Positions 12,269 to 24,526 of a DNA stretch of 64,000 bases are shown in pieces. Made by a program: the position numbers and the translations under genes. The stretch is from Ophiobolus disseminans (taxonomy: Eukaryota > Ascomycota > Dothideomycetes > Pleosporales > Phaeosphaeriaceae). Under the pieces are notes generated by a model. The model was not told the origin of the DNA. It saw only the letters and a program-made list of their open reading frames with translations, and ran no database searches. Location of the stretch: positions 199,065 to 263,064 of the forward strand of contig MU006216.1 in the NCBI GenBank assembly GCA_010093685.1, written 5' to 3'. Position 1 is the stretch's first letter. Each line of letters begins with the position of its first letter.

Positions 12269-15200
12269 TATGTACACGCCATGTCGGAATCGTGGAATTG
12301 GAGATACCCGTTAAACTTTGATTTTTGCATCTATTGTATCGTGGAGACTTTTGTGGGGATATAGCGCTGCATTACCGCGCCAGCACAAACTGGAATGGAC
12401 ATCCTTTTATATTTCTCACGTTCTAATCTCTACAGCTCGTCTCGATTCAAGTACGCGGCTACGATAAGTTTCACGAGGCTTTTGGAGTCGATCGTCCGAG
12501 ACCGATATGCGACTAGCCGCACTACACATGTAAAAGCCCTGTTATACACGACTCCTCACTCCAGCCTCCCGCCCCTTTCCTCGACGCACACCCATCCCGC
12601 ATACATCATCCCCAGTCAAGCTTCGACTAGCCAGGAATACAAGGCTTGCGCTTGTGTGCGCCCTGGTACATGTGGCGGCTTCATTTCCGTCGGGCGATTA
12701 TCATTTCTACGCAGAATTTTGACGTTTGGAAGTGTCTGGACGCATATATACATGCCCGCTCGCCGAGTCCATGATGAAGAGTTCGTGGTTATTTGTAAGC
12801 TGGAGAGCTTAGAGATGCGTGATGAGGGATGTGCGTGGTGCTTAATGCTGTTGGACGTACCCACCTGGTTGGATTCCGAGGAGGCTGTGGGAGTTGCAGA
12901 AGAAGAAGAAGAAGGCGTAGTTCCATTTGCTAGCTTATTGGCTTTTATTCTGAACTAACTAGCATTACGCATAGTGGAACTAATTGTGCAATGCGTGGCC
13001 GTTGTAGTAGAGCTTCAAGGCTGAAGTATTGGTGGCCGTTGGCTATGTTATTCGCCCCGAGACTACGTATTTCAAACACGGGACTTGCTGTGCTACGCGT
13101 ATGTGCCTGTACCTCGGGTTGACTTGTCCAGGAAGTATCCGGGCTGCTAGTATATCATACAGTGCCGGGGTCAGTGCGATGCTGTACGTAGAACGAAGAT
13201 GTTGATACGCGGCAGCGACGTAGTAATCTTCCTCCAAAGAGTGTCCAAGGAAGGAAATGACATTATCTATCACTCAAGGCTATGATGTATCATGCGCCCA
13301 TGGCTACGCGTACCTGAAATTCCGGGTTCAATCTGTGATATTGCAATCCTGGCTAAATAGCAGCGACGACCCTTGTGTCTTCCTTGTCGGTTGTCTCTTT
13401 TATACAAGACGGTGGCCAAGGATTTCGAGTGCCGGCTTCTTTTTGGGTGGTCTTGATGGTAGTCAATGGATTCCAGAGCGTGGGTGGCTATTTTTGGCGC
13501 GTGGCTTGTCTGAGACATTTGCGGGTCGGAACGAGGCGAGGTGGGACAGGAACGTTGATATTGCTGGATAGAGCTGTGGTGGCGGTCGAGGCAGGCCCTC
13601 ATGGAATTTTTTCGAGCTGTAAATTAGTAGCAGCTCTCTGTGATGTAGATACAAAAGCTTCTTAGTATACTTAGGTATCCTGTTGGGGACTTGTTACTCT
13701 TACTAAATGTACCATGCACAAGCACATAAATCCGCGTGGTGAATCGGAAAGATCCGCTACTTTCAATCACGGCCTACATGGGTTCTTAGAGATGGAGGCT
13801 GGCTGTGCTACCAAATAGTGGACGTAATTGTTCCGAAATGACTTGTGGAGGAGACATGATTGTCAGGGCAAGGAATTGATGATAAACTCCACTGCTTATC
13901 TGCATGCAAGTGCAGTGCTAGCCGTAAGGGTCCTGAGAAGAAGTCGCAGTGTGTAGCAAATTCTTCAAAAGCCGGTAATGTAGCCTGGCCGGATTCGAGT
14001 ATGCAAGATTCAGCATGCGCCGCCGAGCGGGGTGAATGTCATGGCTATTTGAGGCAGATGAATGCCTGCCCGCGTAGGGACTCGGCGGGATTCGGAAACG
14101 TCACCGAGGCGATCCGTTTTACCGTGGCTCAGGACCGCTCGCTCGTGCATGTCCCGAGATGTGAAGACAAAATTGCCAGGAAGGGTCTGCATATCAGGGC
14201 AGCATAGTAGGTTGGGCGTCGGCGTGCAAGACAAATGGCGTCAAGGTGGTGTAGGCAACAACTCGAGTAGTGGGGTAACGTCATGGTATCGATTGCACAT
14301 AGCAATTGGGACAGAGCATGGCGCGGGCACCACGACAGAAGAGGGTGGGCGTAGTGTGGACTGAGGGCGACGGGCGACAAGAGGCTCAAATTGGAGCGTT
14401 CACGTGGCCTGTCGGGTGCTGTCTGTGTGCAGTGAAAGGTGCCGAGTGCGGGTCGGCTGGTTAGAGCAACAGGTTAAGAAAAATTCGGCGTGACTTTCTC
14501 TCCTCCACCACGCTTGTTGCCCGCACACACGACCGCCAATATTCGTCAACTGGCCTCGGTCTGCCGTGAGAAGCTCGCCCCCAGTTCTCGAGACGCCGCA
14601 CCAGCCGCAGTCGTCGCCGTTGATTACACGCCCTCGTGTGCCTGGAGCCCGCCGTCACCTCGCTCGCCCGCACCCTCATTTTCCACCACCACCGCCTACG
14701 AAGCATTCGACCCGCCCGCCGACGCGCCAGCCGCTCGTCCACTGGAAGAGTCGACCAAATAGTCTGCTCAGGCTTGCCCCAGAGGTTAGTACCGCCCCCA
14801 TTCCTGCCTGCGCGTGCGCACGATTGCGGCCCGCGTGGTGAGTCCTGGAGCCTGTACCGCGCCCGCAAGCCCCTCTGTCTACTCCCTAGACTCCTCGCCA
14901 GAGTCGCGGGAATTGGTGGGTGTGCGGGTCTCGGTCGCTCCTGCCCCTCTTTGCCCACGCCCTCATTCTGTATTTTGCGCGCTTGCTCTCTGCCCGCAAC
15001 CCCCGCTTGTCGCGCCCTCACCAAGCCGACGGGCACCTCCAATTGTTTCCCCATTTCATACACGACATTCGCTTCTACTCACCCCACAGTACTCGCTCGC
15101 TCGCTGACCTTCGCGGCACAGCTCGCAGCAGTTTCGTCACGGTTCCGGGAATTGTTCCGGCCGACCTTCATTTCTGTCTCACGCTTGAGCGACTAAGCTT

Positions 15201-15460
15201 CGAGACCCGCCTGCGACCTCATCGTCCCTTCCAGCGTCGAAAAGCAAACCCGCAAGCTCACGCCGGATCGCAAGCGCAAAGCCTGGTCGTCCCAGCCAAC
15301 ACCGTGCGGAGAGGTTAGCAGATCACCTCTCCGGACACCACCGCGCCAGCACCGTACTGGCCAGCTCACCGTAGCGCTCCCACCGGGGACAGCCAGCGAC
15401 CAGCGACGCCTCAGCAAGCAGACGATTCTCTCCTGTTCAGGCACATCTCGATCCAGCACC
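12269..15460. other. 3.2-kb gene-free interval and long 5' region of the LARP gene
   Basis: No frame here has family resemblance or consistent splice signals. 12.3-14.4 kb is mixed sequence with a short GAA repeat near 12900. 14.46-15.46 kb is strongly C/T-rich with CTCGCTCGCTCG-like stretches and many short upstream frames. It probably contains the promoter and a long 5' untranslated region of the downstream RNA-binding protein gene, possibly with an untranslated-region intron. A minus-strand frame at 13043-13273 has protein-like composition but no neighbours in frame, so I do not call it. Confidence 0.5.
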
Positions 15461-18400
15461 ATGGCTGCATCCACCTTCTCCTACGCGCAAGCCGCGAAAG
15501 GCATGTCCACGCCCGTCGCGTCAAGCAAGCCCGCGTCCGGCGTTGCGACACCAGCAAAAGACACGGCGACTGCGCCCGCGTCCGCAAATGGCTCTGTCGG
15601 TCCAGCGCCGAGCTGGGCGGACGAGGCAGAGAGCGAGGCCCCCACCGAGCAGTCCGCCTCCACCATCCGTGACGCCCAGCCCCAGGCGCCCGCCTCCACA
15701 CCAGTCCAGCCCGCCGCCTCTGTCGAGACCTCGAGCATATCATCACCAGACCTCGGCGCCTCGTCCGTCTCCACAGTGACCAAGGACGACGACGTCTCCT
15801 CGCTGCCCAATGCCTCCTCAGAGTCAACATGGGACAATAAGTCGCAAGCCTCCACCTCGGTCGACAAATCAGTCGAGCCCGTCGAAAAGACCTCGGAAAA
15901 GGTCAAGAAGGGTAGGAACGTGGTGACGAAGCCCCTCCAGGAGGCACCTCTACCGGCCGTGAACATCTGGAAGAAGCGAGCAGATGAGCAGAAGTCTAAG
16001 ATGCAGAAGCCCAGCCCTTCTCCTCTCCCAAATGGCGCGTCGTCAAACAAGGCCGTCACGTCCACGAAGAAGACCGACTCAGAGAGCAAGGGCCAGTCTG
16101 CAACGACTAGTGTCGGCAAGCCACATAGCCGCGACGAGGACAAGAATGCTCATGCTCGCAAGGAGTCAAGAGCTGAGACCGAGTCGAAAAAGGACAGCAA
16201 GGCGAAGTCTTCCGACAAGGATAGCAAGCCCGCAGCCACCGCGCAGCCTCCTCCACCGAAGCGTGACCAAGAGTCGTGGCCGACGCCAGAGACTGTCATC
16301 AACGAAGACCGCAAGAAGGCTCAAGAGAAGGGTGACAAAGAGCAAAAGGATGCCACGTCTGCGACTGGCAAACATGAATGGGTGAAAGTCCCATATACGC
16401 CATCCGTCGTTTTCAACACCCCACTGCCAAACGCCGCTAATACTCGGAGAGGTGGTCGTGGTGGAGGTCGCGGAGGTTCCCAAACTGGTAGCAGGCCCGC
16501 CACACATGGTGCCAATGGTGCTGGACAGCCTGAAAAGGACGGCTCAACACTTGCTGCAGTTACCAATGGTGAACACACAAAGCGTGAGCGCACCGAAGGC
16601 GCAGCTCCGCAAGATGCATCACCCAAGTCGAAGCGAACGGGCAACGCAGCTTCCCCGACTTTGAAGGACCAGACCCCGGCACCTCTTATGGAGAAGCCTA
16701 CTAAGATCACTGCTCCACCAGGTTCGGAGAACGATTTCAGGCCCAGGACGTCCTCTTCCGCTCCGGACGCGTCACACTCATTCAACCAGAACAGCACCTA
16801 CCCTCGCCAATATCCCAACAGGTCAAGCAAGCCACGACGCGGCGATATGTCTTTCACCGGGGAGCGAAGGAGGGATGGTGACATCTCACCGATAAAGGAT
16901 AACACCTTTGATGATCGTAGAGCTTTCGCATCTACGCAGACGGATGCCTCTGGAGAGGGTGAACGCCGGTCTACTTACCATGATGGCTCGAACGGTCACC
17001 AGTCCAAGTCAAGTCGCTACGCAACGTACTCGAATGGTCGCGAGCGCGGCCGGGGCGGGGCTCGCGGTGGACGTGGAAGCTATGCCAACGGGCACCAGTA
17101 TCCCAACGGCCACATGCCCTCACAGTCCTCCTCTTCGTTCACGTTGGGCCAGCGCTCGCCTACGACGTTTAATCCTGAGAATCCGAGCTTCTTCTCGTCG
17201 CAGGGCAAGTACGGCCGCAGCGGACATCGCTCGCAGTCAGTCACCACAGACCCGTACCGGTTTGGCCCTTATCATGCTGGACCCCCGGTCGCTCCCATAC
17301 AGACATATGGCGGTATGTACGACTACAACATGGTGCAGCAGCCTATGAGCGCGGTACCATACGCTCCATATGTTGATCAGTTTGCTCTCTTTTCGATGAT
17401 CACCACTCAGGTGTAAGTACAACTATACTCATGACCCAGGCCATTACTAATGCTTCCTAGCGAATACTACTTCTCCGTAGACAACATGCTCAAAGACTTG
17501 TATCTTCGCCGACGCATGGACTCTCAGGGTTTTGTTTCGCTTGAGTTCATCGCTGGATTCAACCGCATTAAGCAGTTGTCGACGGATCTCGAATTGATCA
17601 AGCTTGTATGTCAGCAGTCGAGTGTGATTCAGTACCGTACTGGTGAGGATGGTCAGGATCGGCTACGTCGTCGAGACAATTGGGAGCAGTGGGTTCTCCC
17701 CATGGCCGAGCGTGACGCGGTGGCGCAGCACGAGGGCCCCAAGGAGCTACACCAGCCACCAGTTGCACACCCCAACGGCTTTGATCCGTCAAACACCCCA
17801 CAGTGGACCATGTCTGCGGTTGAGCCATCTAGTCAGTACGGCAACCACGGCGCGTTTCCTCAGATGAACGGATACGGCCATGGTGGTGCTCAGGACGGTA
17901 CAACTGCAACCGACAACCTTGCCAACGGCACGAACTCCGATGGACCGCGTGACGGTGCTGCCCCAAACGGTCAGCCTATTGAGGCTTCGACCAAGGCTGT
18001 GAGTCCCGATTCTTTTTCTGACGCACAAATTGCAAGCTTGACGGTCATTGTTCGAAAACAAGACCAGTTGCAGCTTGCCGTGCCTCCCCCCCCTAGAACC
18101 TATTCTAATGGCTCTGTCGACAGTAACCATGGCGTCCAAAATACGCCAGAGAAGATGATTGTGTGTCAAGTCAAGTTCGATAGCACCAATCCTTCCGAGA
18201 AGTAAGCCACGGCGTCTCCACGTCTCATGTAAGGATGTATCAACACCATACTGACCATTCATACAGTAATGCTAGCAATGTTTCAGCCCCTTTCCGATCA
18301 GTTTCTCCGATTCCTGTGCAATTGTATTGGGTCAAAGATCAAGCAGGCCCGGTCCACTCAATCCCGATGGATTCTGCTCACGTGTCTTACTGTCACCTTC

Positions 18401-18868
18401 GATCTGTAGCGCTCCAACAGCGTCTTGATGCACCCTTCGGCATCACCCCTTGTGACATGGACGTTCTTTACCAGTTTTGGTGTCACTTCCTAATACGAAA
18501 TTTCGACCTGTCTATGTTCAACGAATTTCGCCACTTTGCTTACGAAGACGCTGCACACCGGAAGACCGATGTTGGGCTTTCGAATTTGATCAAGGTACGA
18601 ACTTTTCAGACGAACTTCATGTTAGACAGACATTGATCAAGTACACCTCCTTTAGTTCTACGGCGAGTCTCTTTCGTCGTCGACAGCTCTCATTCGAGAT
18701 TGTGTGGCCCGTCACTACGTCGACCTGGTTAAAGCAGAAAAGGGCCATCGCCGTCCCGGTTTTCAACAGCTGCGATCTTCTTTTCGTAGCGGCAAACTCG
18801 ACCCTCGCAATCGAAAACGCATAGAAATACTGTTTGACAGGGATTGGTTGGCCTCGATGGTCTCATAA
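15461..18868 (+). CDS. LARP1-like RNA-binding protein (La motif plus C-terminal DM15 repeats)
   Basis: Exons 15461-17412, 17461-18201, 18267-18594, 18656-18868; 1077 residues. Order: Ala/Ser/Lys-rich disordered N-terminus; RGG-like box (RRGGRGGGRGG) near residue 330; a second Arg/Gly-rich run near 530; La motif (EYYFSVDNMLKDLYLRRRMD ... GFVSLEFIAGFNRIKQLS); a spacer; and C-terminal DM15-type repeats (LYQFWCHFLIRNFDLSMFNEF, FYGESLSSSTALIRDCVARH, FQQLRSSFRSG). The La domain binds mRNA ends and DM15 binds the cap and 5' ends in LARP1 homologues, so a role in mRNA stability or translation is expected. The DM15 region is joined by two introns of 65 and 61 nt. A model that stops at the in-frame TAA near 18203 would lose it. 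Cytoplasmic location is inferred. Confidence 0.85.
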
Positions 18869-19607
18869 GACTCTGGGTTGTTGCCCATGAATCTACCCCA
18901 GTCGTTTCATACGTCTACAAAAGTCTCTGTCAGGCGTTAATACACGGATTGCCCTCGGTTTCTTTCTGCGACGGAAATCCCACGCATCACTGTTTTCCTA
19001 CACTTACATGACACAAAATACCATTTCCCATCTTGGCGCCCGACAGTTTTGATCTCCCTTCCAACGTAAGGAGGTCCCGTAGGGCTATGGCATTGTTGGC
19101 TGGCGTCACTTGTTTCTCATTGCATTTCACCGCACCCAAAGATGCCCACCACTTTTTGTTCTCCTCTCATGCATGGGGTGTAGGCGAGGTACATAAAAAC
19201 TGTGGTTGTGGGTTTCCTCTGTAACAGTACGAACATAAAACCATTGGAATGTTGGGAAAAGTCATCTATGCGCGTGTGAAGTTATGCTTTGAAGACGGAC
19301 AGGAGAACGCATCGCGTGTGGCTCCACGTGTCCAGAAAGCAGCATGTTGCGCAACTGCTCCAAGCTGTAGTAGTCGCTGATTGGTCTTGCTCTCATTTCT
19401 CCTTTTGAAGATTGCGATGTCCAGCTGCAGGGGTCTCGCTGTGCTGTCGCCGGGCGGTGAGCATGTGACTGTCGTCATCAAGATCGGCGTTCCAGATCCC
19501 GGGCGGGTATCTGAGGTGGCGAATGCACCGCCTCATCAATCCTCTGGATCCCCACACTTCTCCTCTTGACTCCTCCCACCACCACCTACTGGTAACACAA
19601 CATCACT
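18869..19607. other. Intergenic, LARP 3' flank and next promoter
   Basis: T-rich 3' flank, then C/T-rich and CCACC-rich DNA just before the next ATG. No gene or repeat is visible. Confidence 0.5.
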
Positions 19608-21005
19608 ATGGCACCTGCATTGGTGCAACTACACACGCTGGTGGTCAAGAACGCGAGAGTGTTCAAGTAGGTCATTTGCGCTTGAATCTGACGAATGGCG
19701 ACTAACCTCACAAGGGCTGCCTGGCGACATGCTGCGAAGCATATACAGAATCAACTACCGGCCGGATCACGGCCTACCCAGGCTCAACTACAGCCGATTC
19801 TCGCTCGAAACACACCTACACACCCGATCCACCGCATCGCGTTCCTGAAGCAGAGCAAAGGGAGATGGTACACGACCCATAGCTCTATCAGCGCCGCTGT
19901 CCGACGCTTCACTACCTCAGCAGCTCGCCAGTCGGGTGTCAAGTTCGACAAGGCGTCCTTCCCAAAGTCACGCATCGGTTCCATTGTGAATGCGCAGAGC
20001 GGACGTGCACCATTCGCCTCGACTCTTCGGCCCAACCTGACTGGCGGTACACTCGGCAGGACCGCAGGAGGTTACGGATGGGGCTCTGGCAGGGCTGGAG
20101 GCGCTCGCTACTTCAGCCATGGCCCTTCGGCACCTGCTCAGGTCATCAACAACGTCTCGCAAGCCGTTCGTGCGTTCCTGGTCGGTGGTCAGAAGGCTCA
20201 GTTTGACGGTGTGAACCCAAACAATGGCGAGAAGCGCTTCAAGACTGTTTCTGCTCTGCAGGATCAGGTCAACCGCACCCTCAACAAGGTCCCCAAGGCT
20301 ACTCCTGGCTCATACATCAACTTCAACATCAACCCTACCGTCACCGCGTTGACCCCCTTGAAGGCCGTCAAGGGCTTTGCTTCGTTCGCGCAGGAGAAGG
20401 ATTCTCTCAACAACGAGGGGCTCCTAGACGTTCTCTCCGTAGACTTCTCACGAGCAGTCAAGGAGTTAGCAACTATCCTGAACGACCTTCAGCGACTAGC
20501 AGAACTCGGTGACTTACCGATAAGCTACGAGCACTCCACTCTCAAAGTTCACTTCCCCGGTTGTGATGCTGAGAGTGTGGAGACGATATGCAACGACCTC
20601 GGTGTACAACGCGGTGTCGTACATCAAGATGAAGACTTCGATGCCTTTGTTGGAACCGACATTGCGCTCCTCTTCCCCTTTGCACCAAGTCAGACGCCGT
20701 CTGAATGCTCCTTCTTCGCCAAGCCAGTCAAGGGTCGTCAACACGTGCAGCCTGTCATCGACTGGCAGCACATGCTGATGCCCACGAATATGACCTCGGA
20801 TGCGTATTCAACTCACTCCGAACATAGCTTCGACGACTTGGCCGATCTCACAGAAGAAGCAAATCCTTGGCTATCAGTGTCTTCGCCCTCCGGCTACGAA
20901 AGCCTGCACACTAGCGAAGCTGATGAAATGGACATGCACACACCGCTGGAGTACCAAGGTGTGGAAGGCATGTACAGGTTCATGGCCCAGTGTGAGTCGA
21001 GGTAG
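19608..21005 (+). CDS. Conserved fungal protein of unknown function, possible mitochondrial targeting
   Basis: Exons 19608-19666 and 19715-21005; 449 residues. The intron has GT-AG ends and a CTAAC branch site, and fuses MAPALVQLHTLVVKNARVFK to AAWRHAAKHIQ. The N-terminal region is rich in Arg, Ala and Ser with almost no acidic residues, and contains RRFTTSAARQ, which looks like a mitochondrial presequence. A Gly-rich stretch (GGTLGRTAGGYGWGSGRAGG) follows. The C-terminal half is more ordered and acidic. I recall similar fungal proteins carrying the label 'casein kinase II beta 2 subunit', but there is no CK2-beta zinc ribbon (CPxC...CPxC) here, so I do not adopt that function. Confidence 0.75.
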
Positions 21006-21640
21006 AGGGCCCGACGTATTCGGCGTTTTGTTGCAAGATTTATACCATTTGGATCCAAATTGCCACGGTCGGCATTGAGATTACGTGATCACGAGCTCCT
21101 CTCTCCTATGTAGAATTGAAAATTATAGAAACCGGTCTCCGACGTGATGTCCGACTTTGCCTTACATGTCCGAGCAGTAGCTCGTGAAAAATCACTGACG
21201 AAACGAGCAATAATCTACATAGGGACAATCAGATCTTATATCTCACGTTAGCATCCAGAAGACAGCGTCTAACGGATTTCTAGCAACATCTCCGCACCGG
21301 CCGCTCCCGACCTCTATTCGGTAACTCGGGTAGATGCCGTTGAGTGTTGCTGCCGAAGTGGCCAATTAGCGTACAGACGACTAACTGCATTCATTCGCGC
21401 GTCAAGAGTGTCACGTAAAAGTTTGGATTATTCCCGGGAGGAAAAAACTCCACTTTTCCCGCCCTTTAATCGCGAAGACCGGCCCCAGAGATGACTCTAC
21501 GCCCGCTACTGTGGGGGCTTTAAAGCATGCGGGTTGTTCGTGGGTTTGTGTATCTTCGGTTGTGTGTGTGTGCTTGACTTGACTTAACGTGTTGAGATTG
21601 AAGAGCTTGGAAGACCTTGGGTTTTCGGATTTAATCGATT
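21006..21640. other. Intergenic, promoter of the MFS gene
   Basis: 635 bp between two plus-strand genes. There is a purine-rich stretch with GGAGGAAAAAACTCC near 21438 and a TG-rich run (GTGTGTGTGTG) at about 21561. No gene is seen. Confidence 0.45.
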
Positions 21641-23147
21641 ATGACGACTCGTGAAGCGCGAGACGAGAAAGAGATGGGAATCGGTGAAGAGCTTGGGATT
21701 ATGCCATCTGGAAAGCAAAGAAACAATACCGACAACACCCAAGACGCTCCACAACCCCCAAACCAAGAGCCGTCACAACCGGCCCTCACGCCCACAAAAT
21801 CCTCCGCCACAGACGTCCCCCCCAATGGCGGCTACGGCTGGATCTGCGTCGCCGCCTGCGCAACCATAAATGCGCACACATGGGGCCTAAACTCCTCGTA
21901 CGCAGTCTTCCTCGCACACTACCTGGCCAACGCCGTCTTCCCCGGCGCCACACCCCTACACTACGCTTTCATCGGCGGACTCAGCATCTCGCAAGCCCTG
22001 ATTGTCTCGCCCTTGGCGACTTTGACAACGCGCGTCTTCAGCACGCGCACCACGCTCTTAATCGGCGTCGTCCTCGAAACAATATCTTTCATCGGCGCCA
22101 GCTTCGCAAGCTCGATATGGCACCTCTTCCTCACGCAAGGCCTGTGCTTCGGATGGGGCATGGGCTTCCTCTTCGTCGGCAGCGTAGGCATAGCAGCGCA
22201 ATGGTTCACCACGCACCGCAGTCTCGCCAACGGGATCAGCGCCGCGGGCTCCGGTCTCGGCGGCCTCGTCTACTCGCTCGCCGCACAAGCGATGATCAAA
22301 TCCATCGGGCTGCCTTGGGCGTTTCGCATCCTAGGTATCGTCGCTTTCGTGGTCAACACCGCCTGCGCGCTCGTCATACGCGACCGGAACCGCCAGATTG
22401 GCAGCGTGTTGTTGAGCTTTGACTGGCGCCTTTTTCGGCAGGTGGAGTTTATGGGCTTGATGGTGTATGCCGTGTTGAATATGTTGGGCTACGTCGTGTT
22501 GTTGTTCAGTTTGCCTAACTATGCGAAGACAATCGGTCTCAGCGCGCAGCAAGGGAGCATCATCGGCGCGCTGTTGAATCTGGGACAAGCGCTGGGCAGG
22601 CCGCCGATTGGGTATTTCTCGGACTCGTTTGGGCGACTGAATATGGCTACGACCATGACGTTTCTGTGCGGGCTGTTTTGCCTGGTCATTTGGATGTTTG
22701 CGAAGAGCTTTGGCGTGGTCGTGTTCTTTGGTATGTTGGGGGGGACGGTGGCGGGGACGTTTTGGGCGACGGCGGCGCCGGTTACGGCGGAGGTTATGGG
22801 GTTGAAGAGGTTGCCGAGTGCGTTGAGTATTACGTGGTTGGTGTTGGTTTTGCCTACGACGTGTAAGTTCATCGTTTTGAGTGAACTTTGGAGTTGGTGC
22901 TAACGTTGATGTAGTTTCTGAACCTATTGGGCTTGAGATTGTGGCTTTTAACAATGGGAATTATACTGGGGCAATATTGTTTACGGGCTTCATGTATATT
23001 GGCTCGGCGGCTTGCTTGTGGATGGTGAGGGCGTGGAAGATTGGCGATCTTGAAGATAAGGCTGCCGCTGAGAAGAACGAAAGCGGTGCAACTGCATTTC
23101 GTAAGACACCTTTTGTTAGGAGGATGTTGATGTGGGCGAAAGTCTGA
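21641..23147 (+). CDS. MFS transporter, monocarboxylate-porter (MCT) type
   Basis: Exons 21641-22862 and 22915-23147; 484 residues. A hydrophilic N-terminal tail of about 60 residues leads into PPNGGYGWICVAACATINA, the hallmark of fungal MCT-like permeases (PDGGYGW motif at the start of TM1). About 12 hydrophobic segments follow. The loop RDRNRQIG after TM6 and a GRPPIGYFSDSFGR-type motif in the TM8/9 loop fit the family. The last two membrane segments lie partly in exon 2. The substrate cannot be inferred; relatives move monocarboxylates, riboflavin or unknown solutes across the plasma membrane. No partner genes adjoin it. Confidence 0.88.
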
Positions 23148-24526
23148 TGTACCGTACAATAGCATTGTGTTTAGATGTTTAGCGGTCGCAATATTTTCGT
23201 AGCATTTGATGTGTATAGATCATAGTGATCATCATCCTACTTCTTTACATTGTTAACGGTATCTTTTCTGATGCCACAGCATTACATACTTTCTCACAAA
23301 ATGAACTTGATCTTCAGCATGTGCTAGGGCAGTGGACACTGAAGAATGATCCACTTATAGAACAGATCCACCCTTCGACTGCATAGGCCCCAGAAATGGG
23401 TTGGAATATTGGGTCACTTTAGGTAAATACCTGAACTAGGTAAAAATACTCTTAAATCGTCTCCCACCCATTACAACGCCGGGAAAGTACAAGCCAGGGC
23501 TGCTTCATCAACATACGGCTAGAAAATTATCTTCGTAAAAATCGTTCCACCGTCTGCACAATGCGGGCATCCTCAGTCGAGATTTGGCGCCTCATCTCGT
23601 ATGGTGACTCGAGATTCATGCGGACTTGCAGCCTGGATCCCCATGTTCCGCGGCGATGCAGGCCCCGCGCACTAACTGCTAGTCAGGACCCCTTTTGTGG
23701 TCGCAACCACCATCCCGACCCAGTCGATGAGGTCACGCATAGGTTCAGTATCAGAACGTCGAAGCAACACTCAAAGCTATGGTTGTAGTTGCGCGAGGTG
23801 CAAAACTTGTTTCGTAGATGTTGTGTGCGCGCGCCATTGGGTACCGAGAAACGTGTGATTTATAGTGTTTGCAACCCGGATCTGACATGTGCATGAATGC
23901 CTCATAATTGGTGTCCAACGCGTTGTGGTGGTTGAAGACGCGTCAAACCGCGATTTGCAGTCATCGAGTATTGGAGAATATGCTGCGACAAGACGACGAG
24001 CGAGAAAGAGCTTCGAGGGATGTTCGCTGCCGTACAACGCGTGCCTCTGCCGTCCTGCAGCGCAACGTCGCACCTGCATGTCCTCGGCTCGCTGTGCCCC
24101 TGACGTACTATGAACTGCCACGTTCAACATGGCCCGCACTTCCACTCGGCCAATCAGCCTCGCTTTAGCCTGACCACCTCTCCTTTCTCGTCAATTTCTC
24201 ACCACCACACCTCCGCATCTGCTTTTTGCACCTCTTGCTGCTGCTGCTTCTGCCACGGGATGTTTGCTCGTCCTGCTGTCTCCAGATCAGTCCTGCTCAA
24301 CCACATGTCACTCCTTTAAGCTGCTTACCATAGCCTTTCCTTTCTTATAGACTTAATTACAAGTGTCGTTACCAGGCACCGCCTCGAGCCATCAACCGGA
24401 CGCGTTACTGCTGCACGTGGCATCGCCTTGCATCTTTCCGAACCAAACTACCCAAGTCCGACGCGAACCGAAGCTTTTGAGACGTGTTATCGCCAACCGG
24501 CCTCTACCAGAGGAGAGCGGCATTGA
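23148..24526. other. 1.4-kb intergenic region upstream of the giant coiled-coil gene
   Basis: T-rich 3' flank, then mixed DNA. From about 24150 onward it is strongly pyrimidine-rich (CTTGCTGCTGCTGCTTCTGCC), a typical fungal promoter or 5' leader. Short upstream frames at 24110-24319 lack any resemblance. No gene is called. Confidence 0.5.
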
